From Bradyrhizobium sp. 141 (lineage in GTDB: Bacteria; Pseudomonadota; Alphaproteobacteria; Rhizobiales; Xanthobacteraceae), in contig NZ_JADPKR010000002.1 of assembly GCF_023074055.1 (NCBI RefSeq), forward strand, positions 247,412-311,411: DNA of 64,000 nt. The letters run 5' to 3'. Below, piece after piece: positions 34,396-42,378 of the stretch. The translations under genes were made by a program, and so were the position numbers. Numbering within the stretch: position 1 is the stretch's first letter; every line of letters starts with the position of its first letter. The notes under the pieces were generated by a model. The model was given only the letters and a program-made list of their open reading frames with translations, had not been told where the DNA came from and did no database searches.

Positions 34396-35112
34396 TCAAT
34401 TGATGTTTTCTTTTTCCGCCAACGCAGCAAATCTTTCGAGTATTTCGCGTAAGTCACCCAGCTCTTTTTTGAGGTGAGGGTAAACTTTGGCGGCTTCGCT
34501 ATCGAACTGTTTCCAGCGGGGCACATCGAGCAATTTCAGCGAGCGGAGCGCCGGACCAAAGCAACTAAGCAATCGCCGTTGGACCATTTCAACGCGCTGC
34601 GAACGGATTTCTTCGCTTGTGTTGGGATCTTCAGAAACAAGCTCGATTGCGTCTCTTAGAACCGAGAGACGAAAATAGAACTGTGTCACCGCCAGCAGTA
34701 TCTCGGCGTCGAGCAGTCCGAGCTTCGCCGCGACAGCAGGCAATACTAATGGGAAGGATGGAAGGAATTTGGCGTCATCACTTACGATCTTCCTCGTACC
34801 CCAATCCCTCCATGGATCGATGTAGTCGTTGGCACATCGTGCAACTCGATCGATGATCTCAGCGTAGAGACTTGCTCTCATGGCTTTGATCTCTTGTTTC
34901 AGGCGCTGATTATCGTGAAAGGTGACAGCACCGAAGCTAATGCCACTGCCGACAAGGGTGCCGATCAGGCCAATCAATCCCGAGCTGACACTGCCGCCAA
35001 TGGCAAGACTTGTCATCATCGCGCCAGCAGTCAGTGCTCCCGCCAGACAGGCTAAAGCGATTAATAATATTAGGTGTTGTCGGTGCGATCGTGTTGCCGG
35101 GTTCACAGTCAT
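34396..35112 (-). CDS. membrane protein of unknown function
   Basis: A 238-residue protein from the ATG at 35112, chosen because it overlaps the stop of the upstream small gene (ATGA at 35109-35112). Two hydrophobic helices (about 17-40 and 44-66, LILLIALACLAGALTAGAMM and a Gly-rich second one) anchor a mostly helical cytoplasmic domain of about 165 residues that ends in a Lys/Glu-rich coiled-coil-like tail. I do not recognise a family. It is on the opposite strand to the SIR2/DUF3800 pair, within the same lower-GC island. Confidence 0.65.
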   Translation of the reverse strand: MTVNPATRSHRQHLILLIALACLAGALTAGAMMTSLAIGGSVSSGLIGLIGTLVGSGISFGAVTFHDNQRLKQEIKAMRASLYAEIIDRVARCANDYIDPWRDWGTRKIVSDDAKFLPSFPLVLPAVAAKLGLLDAEILLAVTQFYFRLSVLRDAIELVSEDPNTSEEIRSQRVEMVQRRLLSCFGPALRSLKLLDVPRWKQFDSEAAKVYPHLKKELGDLREILERFAALAEKENIN

Positions 35113-35381
35113 TCGCTTCGCGGACAATGTTCGCCCCTTCGCCGAAAGGTTACGGTCCGCTGCAATCGATTTGGTTCGGCTTGATACCCCGGGAGGGTCC
35201 ACGCAAGGCTGTGACTGTGATTGGTCTTTTCGGGATCTTCGTTAGCCCACCACGCATCATATTCATACGCTGATTTCGGGAGCGAGCGGCCGATGAGCAT
35301 TTCGATGTCAGCGAAGGTCATCTTGAGCAAGGCAGAGCTGTTCGCGACCAGCTTATCTCTCAAAGGGTCATAGATCGACAT
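35109..35381 (-). CDS. small DUF7662-like protein
   Basis: A 90-residue protein from the ATG at 35381 (MSIYDPLRDKLV). The opening SIYDPLRD, then MTFADIEMLIGRSLPKSA, a WW-containing segment (DAWWANED) and a HSHSLAWTLPGY stretch match a small family found beside restriction and defence genes and often labelled DUF7662; the label is from memory. It is followed with a 4-base overlap by the membrane-protein gene, so the two are co-translated. Confidence 0.68.
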   Translation of the reverse strand: MSIYDPLRDKLVANSSALLKMTFADIEMLIGRSLPKSAYEYDAWWANEDPEKTNHSHSLAWTLPGYQAEPNRLQRTVTFRRRGEHCPRSE

Positions 35382-35393
35382 CGCGCTCTCCAT

Positions 35394-35822
35394 CCAACGA
35401 CCTCAGAATATATCGCGGTTGAGACGGCACACGCCTAGAACGTTCGAAGCCAGCCAGGACTTTTTTCAGGGACTTTTCGTCGCCCATGGCGGATTTTGTC
35501 CGATATTTAATCGGTCTTCGTTGGCAGCGGCGCTGCTAGTCGCTGCGATATCATACTGACATTAAATGATATTTTGCGTTGACCCATAGTCTCGACGTAG
35601 ATCACGGCGAGACTCTCGACTCTATCGCTGCTTGCGCAAGACGAACAAGCCGCAGCCGCGGCGGATGGCGCCCACGATCCCCTGGCTCACCCCGCTGCCC
35701 CCACCGGTAAACACCCCCCTCGCGCGTTAACCGTCCGTTAACCAACGCAGCCTAGCCTCGACTCATCGTCCAGCCATCATTAGCCCGAAATGCCTCCCCG
35801 GTTCGCTCCAGGAGAAGCGCCG
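35394..35822. other. intergenic region, right edge of the island and promoter of the ftsZ2 operon
   Basis: The left part (35394-35600) is AT-richer, like the island. The right part returns to high GC and contains a CtrA-type box at 35727-35743. No gene was seen. Confidence 0.6.
35727..35743 (+). promoter_or_regulatory. candidate CtrA-binding site
   Basis: TTAA-CCGTCCG-TTAACC: two TTAA half-sites exactly seven bases apart, the consensus for the alphaproteobacterial cell-cycle regulator CtrA. It lies 80 bases upstream of the helix-turn-helix gene that heads the ftsZ2 operon. Confidence 0.75.
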
Positions 35823-36335
35823 ATGTGCGTTGCGTTGTTGACGTATGCCGATCTCAGTGCCCGCCTCGATATCTCGCGCGAGGCCGCTCGTTCGCTTGCG
35901 AGACGTCGCGGTTTGCCGCGCTCGCGTTCGGATGATGGCAAGGCGCTGGTGAGCGTTGATCTTTCCGAACTGCGGTACACGCCTCGCCCACGACGTCGCG
36001 GCCAGGCAGACCCCATCGACGCCTCCATGGCAAAGATCGAGGCCTTCAAGGCGGAGGCCTTCAAGGCGGAGGTCGCGCGGCTCGAAGCCGCCGCAGCCGG
36101 CTACCGGGCAGATTTCGAGCGCGAGCGCGAGCGCGCCGATCGCCTGGCCGTCGAGCTGATGCAGGCGGCGGCCGAGACGAAGGCCGCCAACGCGTGGGCG
36201 GCACGGCTGGAAGACGAAGTGGCGGCGCTGCGGACCGGCCGACAAGCTGGCGGCTCGATCGCGGGACAGGCCGCGCTCCGATTGGGACGTCTGGCCGCTT
36301 CCATCGTGCAAGCAGACCGCGCTGCCAGCAGGTAG
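35823..36335 (+). CDS. helix-turn-helix / coiled-coil protein upstream of ftsZ2
   Basis: A 170-residue protein from the ATG at 35823, preceded by AGGAGA at good spacing; an ATG 33 bases upstream has no such site. Residues 6-40 form a helix-turn-helix ([28 protein letters not shown]), residues 66-130 a long Glu/Ala/Lys coiled coil that contains a short duplication (FKAE-AFKAE at about 76-84). The architecture recalls KfrA-like DNA-binding coiled-coil proteins. It ends 51 bases before the second ftsZ and shares its CtrA-type promoter. The role is unknown; linking DNA to the division apparatus is one possibility. Confidence 0.75.
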   Translation: MCVALLTYADLSARLDISREAARSLARRRGLPRSRSDDGKALVSVDLSELRYTPRPRRRGQADPIDASMAKIEAFKAEAFKAEVARLEAAAAGYRADFERERERADRLAVELMQAAAETKAANAWAARLEDEVAALRTGRQAGGSIAGQAALRLGRLAASIVQADRAASR

Positions 36336-36385
36336 CACTCGAACCTTTCTCCATCCCGGCCTGCCGGAGCAACCACGAGGACAGA

Positions 36386-37645
36386 ATGACTGGCATGACC
36401 GATATTCACGAGATGAAGGCGCGCATCGTCGTATTCGGGGTCGGCGGCGCCGGCGGCAATGCCGTCAACAACATGATCACGGGCGGGCTGCAGGGGGTCG
36501 ACTTCGTCGTCGCCAATACCGACGCGCAGGCGCTTGCCATGTCGAAAGCGACGCGCCTCATCCAGCTTGGCACACAGGTGACCGCGGGCCTTGGCGCCGG
36601 CTCGCAACCCGAATTGGGACGCGCCGCGGCCGAGGAGGCCATCGATACGATCCGCGACCATCTGACCGGCGCGCACATGGTGTTCGTGACTGCCGGCATG
36701 GGCGGCGGTACCGGCACCGGGGCTGCACCCATCATCGCCAGGACAGCGCGCGAGCTCGGCATCCTCACGATCGGCGTGGTCACCAAGCCGTTCTACTTCG
36801 AGGGCCAGCGCCGCATGCGCTTTGCCGAAGCCGGCATCGAGGAATTGCTGAAGACGGTCGACACCCTGCTGATCATCCCGAACCAGAACCTGTTCCGGGT
36901 GGCCAGCGAGAAGACCACATTCGCCGATGCCTTTGCCCTTGCCGATCAGGTGCTTTATTCGGGCGTGGCCTGCATCAGCGACCTCATCGTCAAGGAAGGC
37001 CTGATCAATCTCGATTTTGCCGACGTTCTCTGCGTGATGCGGGAGAAGGGCAAGGCGATGATGGGACGGGGCGAGGCTTCCGGCGAGAAACGCGTGCTCG
37101 CCGCCGCCGTGGCCGCAATCTCCAATCCATTGATCGAGAACCCCTCGATCAAGCGCGCCAGCGGCCTCATCATCTCCATCACCGGCGGCAGGGATCTCAT
37201 GCTGTTCGAAGTCGACGAAGCCGCCACCCGCATTCGCGACGAGGCCGACCCGGACGCCAACATCATCGTCGGCGCGTCGTTTGACGAAAGCCTCGAAGGC
37301 ATCGTCCGCGTCTCGGTGGTGGCGACCGGGATCGACAATGTCGACCCGGCGCAGCTGGCGGCGCCGGTGGAAACCGCACTCTCGCAGCTCGCCGGCCGCT
37401 TACGCAACGACAGCCGCCGCATCGCCGATCGCATCGAGCGCGGTGCACCGCTTCCGCAGGTGGCAAGCCCGCCGCTCCGCTCCGAGGCCGGCCGGCTGGC
37501 GGGGCAGCCGGCAAGGCCGGATCTGGAATATGCGCGCCAGGCAGCTCCCCAGCCGCTCGATCCCTACGGCCGCTCATCTCCGCGCAACGCGACCGACGAA
37601 AGCATTCTCGATATCCCGGCCTTCCTGCGCCGCGCCGCCAACTGA
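36386..37645 (+). CDS. ftsZ: FtsZ paralogue (second FtsZ, short form)
   Basis: A 419-residue tubulin homologue from the ATG at 36386, with GAGGA ten bases upstream. The GTP-binding signature GGGTGTG is at residues 106-112 and the T7 catalytic loop NLDFADV at 208-214, so GTPase activity should be kept. The C-terminus ends [10 protein letters not shown], the conserved peptide that binds FtsA and other division partners. The linker is short (about 80 residues), whereas the main FtsZ of this group has a very long one and sits in the dcw cluster; this copy is isolated. It probably assists or modulates the main ring, or acts in specialised cells such as bacteroids. Confidence 0.93.
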   Translation: MTGMTDIHEMKARIVVFGVGGAGGNAVNNMITGGLQGVDFVVANTDAQALAMSKATRLIQLGTQVTAGLGAGSQPELGRAAAEEAIDTIRDHLTGAHMVFVTAGMGGGTGTGAAPIIARTARELGILTIGVVTKPFYFEGQRRMRFAEAGIEELLKTVDTLLIIPNQNLFRVASEKTTFADAFALADQVLYSGVACISDLIVKEGLINLDFADVLCVMREKGKAMMGRGEASGEKRVLAAAVAAISNPLIENPSIKRASGLIISITGGRDLMLFEVDEAATRIRDEADPDANIIVGASFDESLEGIVRVSVVATGIDNVDPAQLAAPVETALSQLAGRLRNDSRRIADRIERGAPLPQVASPPLRSEAGRLAGQPARPDLEYARQAAPQPLDPYGRSSPRNATDESILDIPAFLRRAAN

Positions 37646-38038
37646 GCTGACCGCAAGGGTGGGAGTTGCTGGCCTGCAAGGCCGGAAATGGACCGCTGCC
37701 AGGCGGCTCCAAAGGACGGTGAGGTCGACGAATCGTCATCGCGCTGCTTGGATACTCGCTGCGACAACAACAAAGCTGTCGTCCCGGCGAACGCCGGGAC
37801 CCATAACCCCAGAGAGCGGTTATGGCGCGAAGTTGCTAACCACGAGTCTTCGCCAAACTACTCCCTGTTGGTATGGGTCCCGGCCCCCCGTGCGCAATTG
37901 CGCACTAGGCCGGGACGACGGCAGAGATTGCGGCAGGAGCAACGCTCCTTGTGGCAGGAGCAACGCTCCGATGGAACCGGCCCGCTCCGAACTTCGGACT
38001 GCAGACGAGCTTTCTAAGCTGCGCGGCGCGCCGATGCG
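37646..38038. other. intergenic region between convergent genes with family-E repeat
   Basis: Contains the repeat at 37782-37919 and a tandem pair of GGCAGGAGCAACGCTCC units at 37932-37948 and 37953-37969. No gene was seen. Confidence 0.6.
37782..37919. repeat. dispersed palindromic repeat, family E
   Basis: GTCGTCCCGGCGAACGCCGGGACC at the left and GGGTCCCGGC...GGCCGGGACGAC at the right, with an inner GTGCGCAATTGCGCAC palindrome. A related hairpin is at 43633. Confidence 0.75.
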
Positions 38039-38722
38039 TCACGCTGCCGTGCTGCGCGTGCTCTCCGCTGTTTCCTTTTTTTCCGGCTCCTTGTCGCGAG
38101 ACAGCCATGCCGGGAAGCGAAGCAGCCGATCGTTGTTGTCTTTTGGCGGTTCCACGGGCGGTACGATGGCCGCATCATTGACCGAACCCGGGATATCAGG
38201 TGCAGCGTGGCCTATTCGCACCGCATCCGCGCGCTGATCCAGTTCGCGCACCAGGGGATCGATGACGTTGTCGATTTCGGCCGCGACCGAGACCAGGAAG
38301 CTATTGAGCTCGCGGGCCTCGGGCACAACTGCCGCAGCCTGCTCGATCGCCTTGCAGAGACCATCGACAACAGGTGCAAACGCGCTCCCGGCCTGCTTGA
38401 TCCGGGTTTTGATCGCTTCGATTTCGCCCAGGACGCGATCACGCTCCCGCCTGTTCTTCTCTTCCGAAAGGCGGGTTTCGATTTCGGCGATCTGAGCCGT
38501 CAGGGTCGCAGCTTCGGATGCAAGAGCATCGCGTCGTCCGCGCGCACGATCGAGGTCGCGACTGAGATGGTCCACTAAGTCGTCCTTTCCGAACATGGCA
38601 TTGCTCCGTAGGACAGCCGTTTTGGCCTGTATGAAGGCCTTGGCGCGAACCGCGAGCCCGCCAAGCAGATGCAAGGCAGCATCGGCTGGCATCAATTTCG
38701 GTCGCGTCACATGGGCCGACAT
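38039..38722 (-). CDS. coiled-coil protein of unknown function with CtrA-type promoter
   Basis: A 227-residue protein from the ATG at 38722 (MSAHVTRPKLMP), preceded by GGGGGATCACC. The frame is open further upstream, but a CtrA-type box at 38759-38775 sits there, so the short form is preferred. Residues 50-115 are a strong coiled coil (LVDHLSRDLDRARGRRDAL, EIETRLSEEKNRRERDRVL); a second helical part and a Pro/Lys/Glu-rich tail follow. No known domain is recognised. It converges on the second ftsZ gene and shares its regulatory motif, so a cell-division or polarity role is plausible. Confidence 0.7.
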   Translation of the reverse strand: MSAHVTRPKLMPADAALHLLGGLAVRAKAFIQAKTAVLRSNAMFGKDDLVDHLSRDLDRARGRRDALASEAATLTAQIAEIETRLSEEKNRRERDRVLGEIEAIKTRIKQAGSAFAPVVDGLCKAIEQAAAVVPEARELNSFLVSVAAEIDNVIDPLVRELDQRADAVRIGHAAPDIPGSVNDAAIVPPVEPPKDNNDRLLRFPAWLSRDKEPEKKETAESTRSTAA

Positions 38723-38758
38723 GGTGATCCCCCCATCCTCCACATTAGGCGACCGCAT

Positions 38759-38775
38759 GGTTAACGGATGGTTAA
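38759..38775 (-). promoter_or_regulatory. candidate CtrA-binding site
   Basis: Read on the minus strand: TTAA-CCATCCG-TTAACC, one base different from the box at 35727-35743 (CCGTCCG). It lies 37 bases upstream of the coiled-coil gene's ATG. Confidence 0.75.
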
Positions 38776-38865
38776 TATCAACAGCTGAGGCGGCAACGGG
38801 GCCTGCGGAGCGATTCGAAAATGCGCGAAGCCTGCGCACGCTGGCGGTGCGAACCGTCGCCTCCC

Positions 38866-39144
38866 CTACCCCCGAAAATCAATGCTCCGCAGCACGATAC
38901 CCGGCGGGGTGCCCTCGAACTCCGCTGCCTGATATTTGCGTCCGGCGCAGGCTTCGATGCGCTCGCGCAGGCGCATGAACTGCTCTTCGCGCTCGCTCGG
39001 CCGCGCGCGCGGGCCGCGTTCAAGGTCGTCCATCGCGGAGGTCGAGATCGCGCAGGCGATCTCCTTGGAGCCGTCCTGCATCGAGAACTGGACGATCCCC
39101 CGGTCCTGTTCGTGGCCGACAAAGCGGCCGCCGGTGAGCGTCAT
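38866..39144 (-). CDS. DUF1488-like small protein
   Basis: A 92-residue protein from the ATG at 39144, with AAGGAG eight bases upstream; the frame extends upstream through repeat sequence that is not coding. VQFSMQDGSKEIACAIS (about 18-34) and the helix SAMDDLERG-x-REEQFMRLRERIEACAGRKY match small rhizobial proteins labelled DUF1488 (family label from memory). Cytoplasmic, function unknown. Confidence 0.7.
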   Translation of the reverse strand: MTLTGGRFVGHEQDRGIVQFSMQDGSKEIACAISTSAMDDLERGPRARPSEREEQFMRLRERIEACAGRKYQAAEFEGTPPGIVLRSIDFRG

Positions 39145-39539
39145 GGGGTTACTCCTTTGCTGCGCGCAAATCAGCCCCACCGCCGTCCCGGCCTGGGCGC
39201 GCAACTGCGCACGGGGGCCGAGTACCCATCCCCCGGGCGGCATTGCCGAAGCATGCTGTGGCACAAGCCATCCGAAACAACTCACTTCGATGGTTATGGG
39301 TCCCCGAGGCAGCAAGCAGCGCGCGCTCCCACGCGGCGTTTTAGTCCTCGCTATCGGCGTGGCGCAGGCGTACGCTAGATCGCGTCAGCGCAACTCACGC
39401 AATTGCCGCAGGTCGATTTTGCGCTGCATCTTCCGCGTCTCGTGTGCGCGGCACCGCGTGCCCTTTCGCCGCGACCTGCGCATCATGCAGCGCCAATCTT
39501 GCAATCGGACGCATTCGAACCCCAGAGGAGACGGACGTC
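39145..39539. other. intergenic region
   Basis: 39180-39300 carries a family-E-like segment (CCGTCCCGGCC, GCGCAACTGCGC, GGTTATGGGTCCC). On the minus strand, about 39378-39450 can be read as AHETRKMQRKIDLRQLREL followed by a stop, which looks like the end of a degraded gene but cannot be assigned. No intact gene was seen before the small gene at 39540. Confidence 0.4.
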
Positions 39540-39674
39540 ATGGCCAAGGGACAGCAACGCAGCAATCGCGAGACCAAGAAACCGAAGAAAGACAAGATCA
39601 AGGCGATCGCCGCGGCCCCGAGCCGCAAGGAGCCGGCCTGGCAGCCGGATTTCGGGCCGGGGAAGAAGAAGTAA
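39540..39674 (+). CDS. small basic conserved hypothetical protein
   Basis: A 44-residue protein (MAKGQQRSNRETKKPKKDKIKA...), preceded by AGAGGAG ten bases upstream. Lysine-rich N-terminus and PAWQPDFGPGKKK C-terminus. Similar short lysine-rich peptides with the MAKGQQRSNRE opening are common in Rhizobiales; their function is unknown. Confidence 0.75.
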   Translation: MAKGQQRSNRETKKPKKDKIKAIAAAPSRKEPAWQPDFGPGKKK

Positions 39675-39712
39675 AGGGAAAAAGCAAGAGCGCTCGCGGC
39701 GTCGACGGATTC

Positions 39713-39797
39713 CGTCATGGCCGGGCTTGTCCCGGCCATCCACGCTCTCCGTGCGGAAGCAAGAACGTGGATGCCCGGGACAAGCCCGGGCATGACG
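39713..39797. repeat. dispersed palindromic repeat, family F
   Basis: CGTCATGGCCGGGCTTGTCCC at the left, GGGACAAGCCCGGGCATGACG at the right, with CATCCACG / CGTGGATG inside. A second copy is at 53608-53691. Confidence 0.85.
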
Positions 39798-39898
39798 AGT
39801 TTGTGGCGCGACCACGCGTCCAACCCTCGCCATCGTCTCCTCCCCGTCGCGCTTTTCCGCTATACTCGCCCCGGTAGCATCACCCGGAGGCGCATCCC

Positions 39899-41239
39899 AT
39901 GGAGCACGCAGCCACAACCGACCGCAAGCCCGAGCCGAAAAACCTCGTCATCTGCTGTGACGGCACCGGCAACGAGATCTCGGAGAACATCTCCAACGTC
40001 CTGAAGCTCTATCGCTGCCTGCGCAAGACCGACAGGACGCACCCGCGGCAGATGGTGTTTTACGATCCCGGGGTCGGCACGGTGACGGAGCCGACGACGT
40101 GGCACCGGCTCAAGGCCAATTTCAATATGGTGCTGGGGCTCGCCACCGGCTACGGGCTCGATGACAACGTGCTCTCGGCCTATTGCTTCCTGGTTCAGCA
40201 TTACGCGCCCGGCGACAAGATCTACCTGTTCGGTTTTTCGCGCGGGGCTTACACGGTGCGCGTGCTGGCGGGGCTGATCCACAAGGTCGGCCTGATCTCG
40301 CCGGAGCAGGCGAACCTCGCCGGCTCGGGCCTCGTCGCCTACAAGCAATATTCCGGCACCGGGCGCGGCAACGACATCGAGGACCTCAAGGACGTCGCCT
40401 TCGACGAGAGCGGGCCGCTGCCGAAGGACGAATTCGATCTCGCCGCCCAGTTCGCGCGCATCACCTCGACGCGCTGGCCGACCATCCATTTCATCGGCGT
40501 GTGGGACAGTGTAGCGAGCGTGATCGTGCCGCGGCGCGATAATTTCTTCTTCCTGTTCAGCCTGGAGGAGCTCGCCTTCACGCTGCGCAACCCGAGCGTC
40601 AGGACCTTCCGGCAGGCGATCGCGATCGACGAGCAGCGCTGCATGTTCCGCCTGAAACAATACCGGGAGCCGCAGGAGTTCTGGAGCAACCGCTACGTGC
40701 CCGACGAGAAGAAGGTGCCGCAGGACATTCTGCAGGTGTGGTTCGCCGGCGTGCACAGCGATGTCGGCGGCGGCTATCCGGAGGCGGAGAGCGGGGACTC
40801 CAAATATCCGCTGCTCTGGATGATCGCGGAGGCGGAGAAGGCGGGGCTGAACTTCAACCCGGCGACCGTGAAGCAGCTCGCCTGGGGCATCCAGCGCAAG
40901 AACTCGCCGTTCCAATATGTCGCGCCGGCCTACACCGGGAAGACGGGCGTGCTGCACGATTCGATGACGGCGGGCTGGCGTCTGCTGGAATATCTGCCGA
41001 AGAGCGCAAAGTACCGGGAATGGCCGGAGCGGAAGGTATTTTTCGGCTTCTACATCCCCGATTGCGAGCCGCGCCTCATCCCCGAAGGCGCGCATGTGCA
41101 TGAAAGCGTGCTGAAGCGGATGGCGGTGGAGCCGGAGTACCGGCCTGTGAACATGCCGAAGGAGTATGTGACGGTGCCGATGCCGGTGGGGCCGCATGCC
41201 GGCGCCGAGGCTGAGGCGGAGGAGATCGTGACGGGGTGA
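39899..41239 (+). CDS. DUF2235 alpha/beta-hydrolase
   Basis: A 446-residue protein. CCDGTGNEISENISNVLKLYR (about 17-37) is the DUF2235 opening; GFSRGAYTVRVLAGLI (about 112-127) holds the nucleophile serine in a G-x-S-x-G motif; IGVWDSVASV (about 198) and HSDVGGGYPE (about 285) contain the expected acid and histidine. DUF2235 hydrolases include type VI secretion phospholipase effectors (Tle1), but no secretion or immunity gene is nearby, so a housekeeping esterase or lipase role is equally possible. Confidence 0.87.
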   Translation: MEHAATTDRKPEPKNLVICCDGTGNEISENISNVLKLYRCLRKTDRTHPRQMVFYDPGVGTVTEPTTWHRLKANFNMVLGLATGYGLDDNVLSAYCFLVQHYAPGDKIYLFGFSRGAYTVRVLAGLIHKVGLISPEQANLAGSGLVAYKQYSGTGRGNDIEDLKDVAFDESGPLPKDEFDLAAQFARITSTRWPTIHFIGVWDSVASVIVPRRDNFFFLFSLEELAFTLRNPSVRTFRQAIAIDEQRCMFRLKQYREPQEFWSNRYVPDEKKVPQDILQVWFAGVHSDVGGGYPEAESGDSKYPLLWMIAEAEKAGLNFNPATVKQLAWGIQRKNSPFQYVAPAYTGKTGVLHDSMTAGWRLLEYLPKSAKYREWPERKVFFGFYIPDCEPRLIPEGAHVHESVLKRMAVEPEYRPVNMPKEYVTVPMPVGPHAGAEAEAEEIVTG

Positions 41240-41262
41240 TGGGCAGCGCGCTCTCTTCCCCT

Positions 41263-41283
41263 CCCCTGGAGGGTGGTGCCCCA
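41263..41283. repeat. short inverted repeat, left of PilZ gene
   Basis: CCCTCCCCTGGAGGGTGG-type hairpin; its inverted copy ACCCTCCAGGGGAGGGTG is at 41691-41709 on the other side of the PilZ gene. The pair looks like a family-A element split around the gene. Confidence 0.55.
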
Positions 41284-41424
41284 CCCCGCTACCGCCGCTT
41301 TCTGCCTTCGCTGCTACTTTTCATTAAAATTCTTCGGCCCGCTTTAGTCGGATCGCATGATCTGCTGCCCATCATTGGGACAGATCATCCGCCGCGATAC
41401 CTGCGGCATTGGAGGAGAGTGCCA

Positions 41425-41670
41425 ATGTATCCGCGCAAATATGCCCGCGTGAAACCGGCGGGGCTGGTGTCCCGCCAGGCCAAGATCATCACCGACGCGC
41501 GCGCGCCGGTCATCACCTGCACGCTGATCGACTATTCGCCCGGCGGGGCCTGCGTCGATCTCGGCGGCCAGGTGAACATCCCCGACAGATTCGAGCTGTT
41601 GCACGTCAACACCAAGAAGCGCTGCCGCATCGCCTGGAAGCGCGGCACGCGGGTGGGCGTGGTGTTTTAG
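41425..41670 (+). CDS. PilZ domain-containing protein
   Basis: An 81-residue protein from the ATG at 41425, preceded by GGAGGAGAG; the frame upstream is non-coding. It is a minimal PilZ domain: RKYARVKPAGLV at the start corresponds to the R-x3-R c-di-GMP contact region (only partly matched), and the second motif D-x-S-x2-G reads DYSPGGACVDL. Such short PilZ proteins are numerous in Bradyrhizobium. Whether it binds c-di-GMP is unclear because the first arginine pair is altered. Confidence 0.82.
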   Translation: MYPRKYARVKPAGLVSRQAKIITDARAPVITCTLIDYSPGGACVDLGGQVNIPDRFELLHVNTKKRCRIAWKRGTRVGVVF

Positions 41671-41715
41671 AGAGAAGAGCGAGCTTACCCTACCCTCCAG
41701 GGGAGGGTGAAAAGC

Positions 41716-42123
41716 CTACTTCCGCATCCTGGCCTTTGCGCCGGCGACGGTCTGCATGGCGACGCCCGCGATCCAGCCGAAGAGGACGAGCCAGGTCCAG
41801 CCCATGTGCGGATCGCCCCTGAGCACGATGACGAGGACCGAGACGAAGGCGGTGAGCGTGGCGCAAAGCGTGCCGGCGGAGCTCATCAATTCCGCGGCGT
41901 CGATCCGGCTGTGCGCATCGTCGAACGGCATTTGCGGCGTGTCGATGCCAAGATAGAAGCCGACGAAGCCGAGCATCATCATCAGCAGCAGGAAGCCCTG
42001 CGTGGTGAGTTGCGGGATCGCCGATCCGACATAAGCGCCGACGAACAGCCCGCACGCGGCGCCCGCCATCGCAAGGCCGACGCGCTCGAAGATGTGAGCC
42101 GTTTTGCGAACACGAAAACGCAT
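41716..42123 (-). CDS. small membrane protein of unknown function
   Basis: A 135-residue protein with four hydrophobic segments (about 17-35, 42-62, 83-103 and 109-127). It begins with a basic stretch (MRFRVRKTAHIFERVG) and ends AKARMRK, both positive, consistent with an inner-membrane protein with both ends inside. I do not recognise a family. It stands alone between a PilZ gene and an old-yellow-enzyme gene. Confidence 0.7.
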   Translation of the reverse strand: MRFRVRKTAHIFERVGLAMAGAACGLFVGAYVGSAIPQLTTQGFLLLMMMLGFVGFYLGIDTPQMPFDDAHSRIDAAELMSSAGTLCATLTAFVSVLVIVLRGDPHMGWTWLVLFGWIAGVAMQTVAGAKARMRK

Positions 42124-42223
42124 GGCGGGCCTCCGTTTGCGGAGTTGGGGGGACAGAGGTTAGGCCAGTTTTGCGGGGGGTGGAAGCTGGGGAGAGTTAC
42201 GGATGCGTGAGGGGTGAGGCGGG

Positions 42224-42374
42224 TTGACTCCCTCTCCCCGTTCTTACGGGGCCGCGACGAGCTTCGCTCGCGCTGAGCGGGTTGGGGTGAGGGGCTTCTC
42301 TCAACACGTGAGATTTTAGCCACCCCTGTACCGCCTCACCCGAATTCGATCTCCCCGCAAGCGGGAGAGGTGAA
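42224..42374. repeat. dispersed palindromic repeat, family A
   Basis: CTCCCTCTCCCCGTTCTTACGGGG at the left and CTCCCCGCAAGCGGGAGAGGTG at the right, with GCTTCGCTCGCGCTGAGCGGGTTGGGGTGAGGGG-like sequence inside. Confidence 0.7.
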
Positions 42375-42378
42375 GAAG

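Noticed and set aside
36194..36385. N-terminal extension of the second FtsZ
   Set aside because: It overlaps the upstream coiled-coil gene, is Arg-rich and lacks FtsZ similarity; the ATG at 36386 has a good ribosome site.
39899..41239. DUF2235 protein as type VI secretion effector
   Set aside because: No VgrG, PAAR, adaptor or immunity gene lies nearby, so this role was not called.
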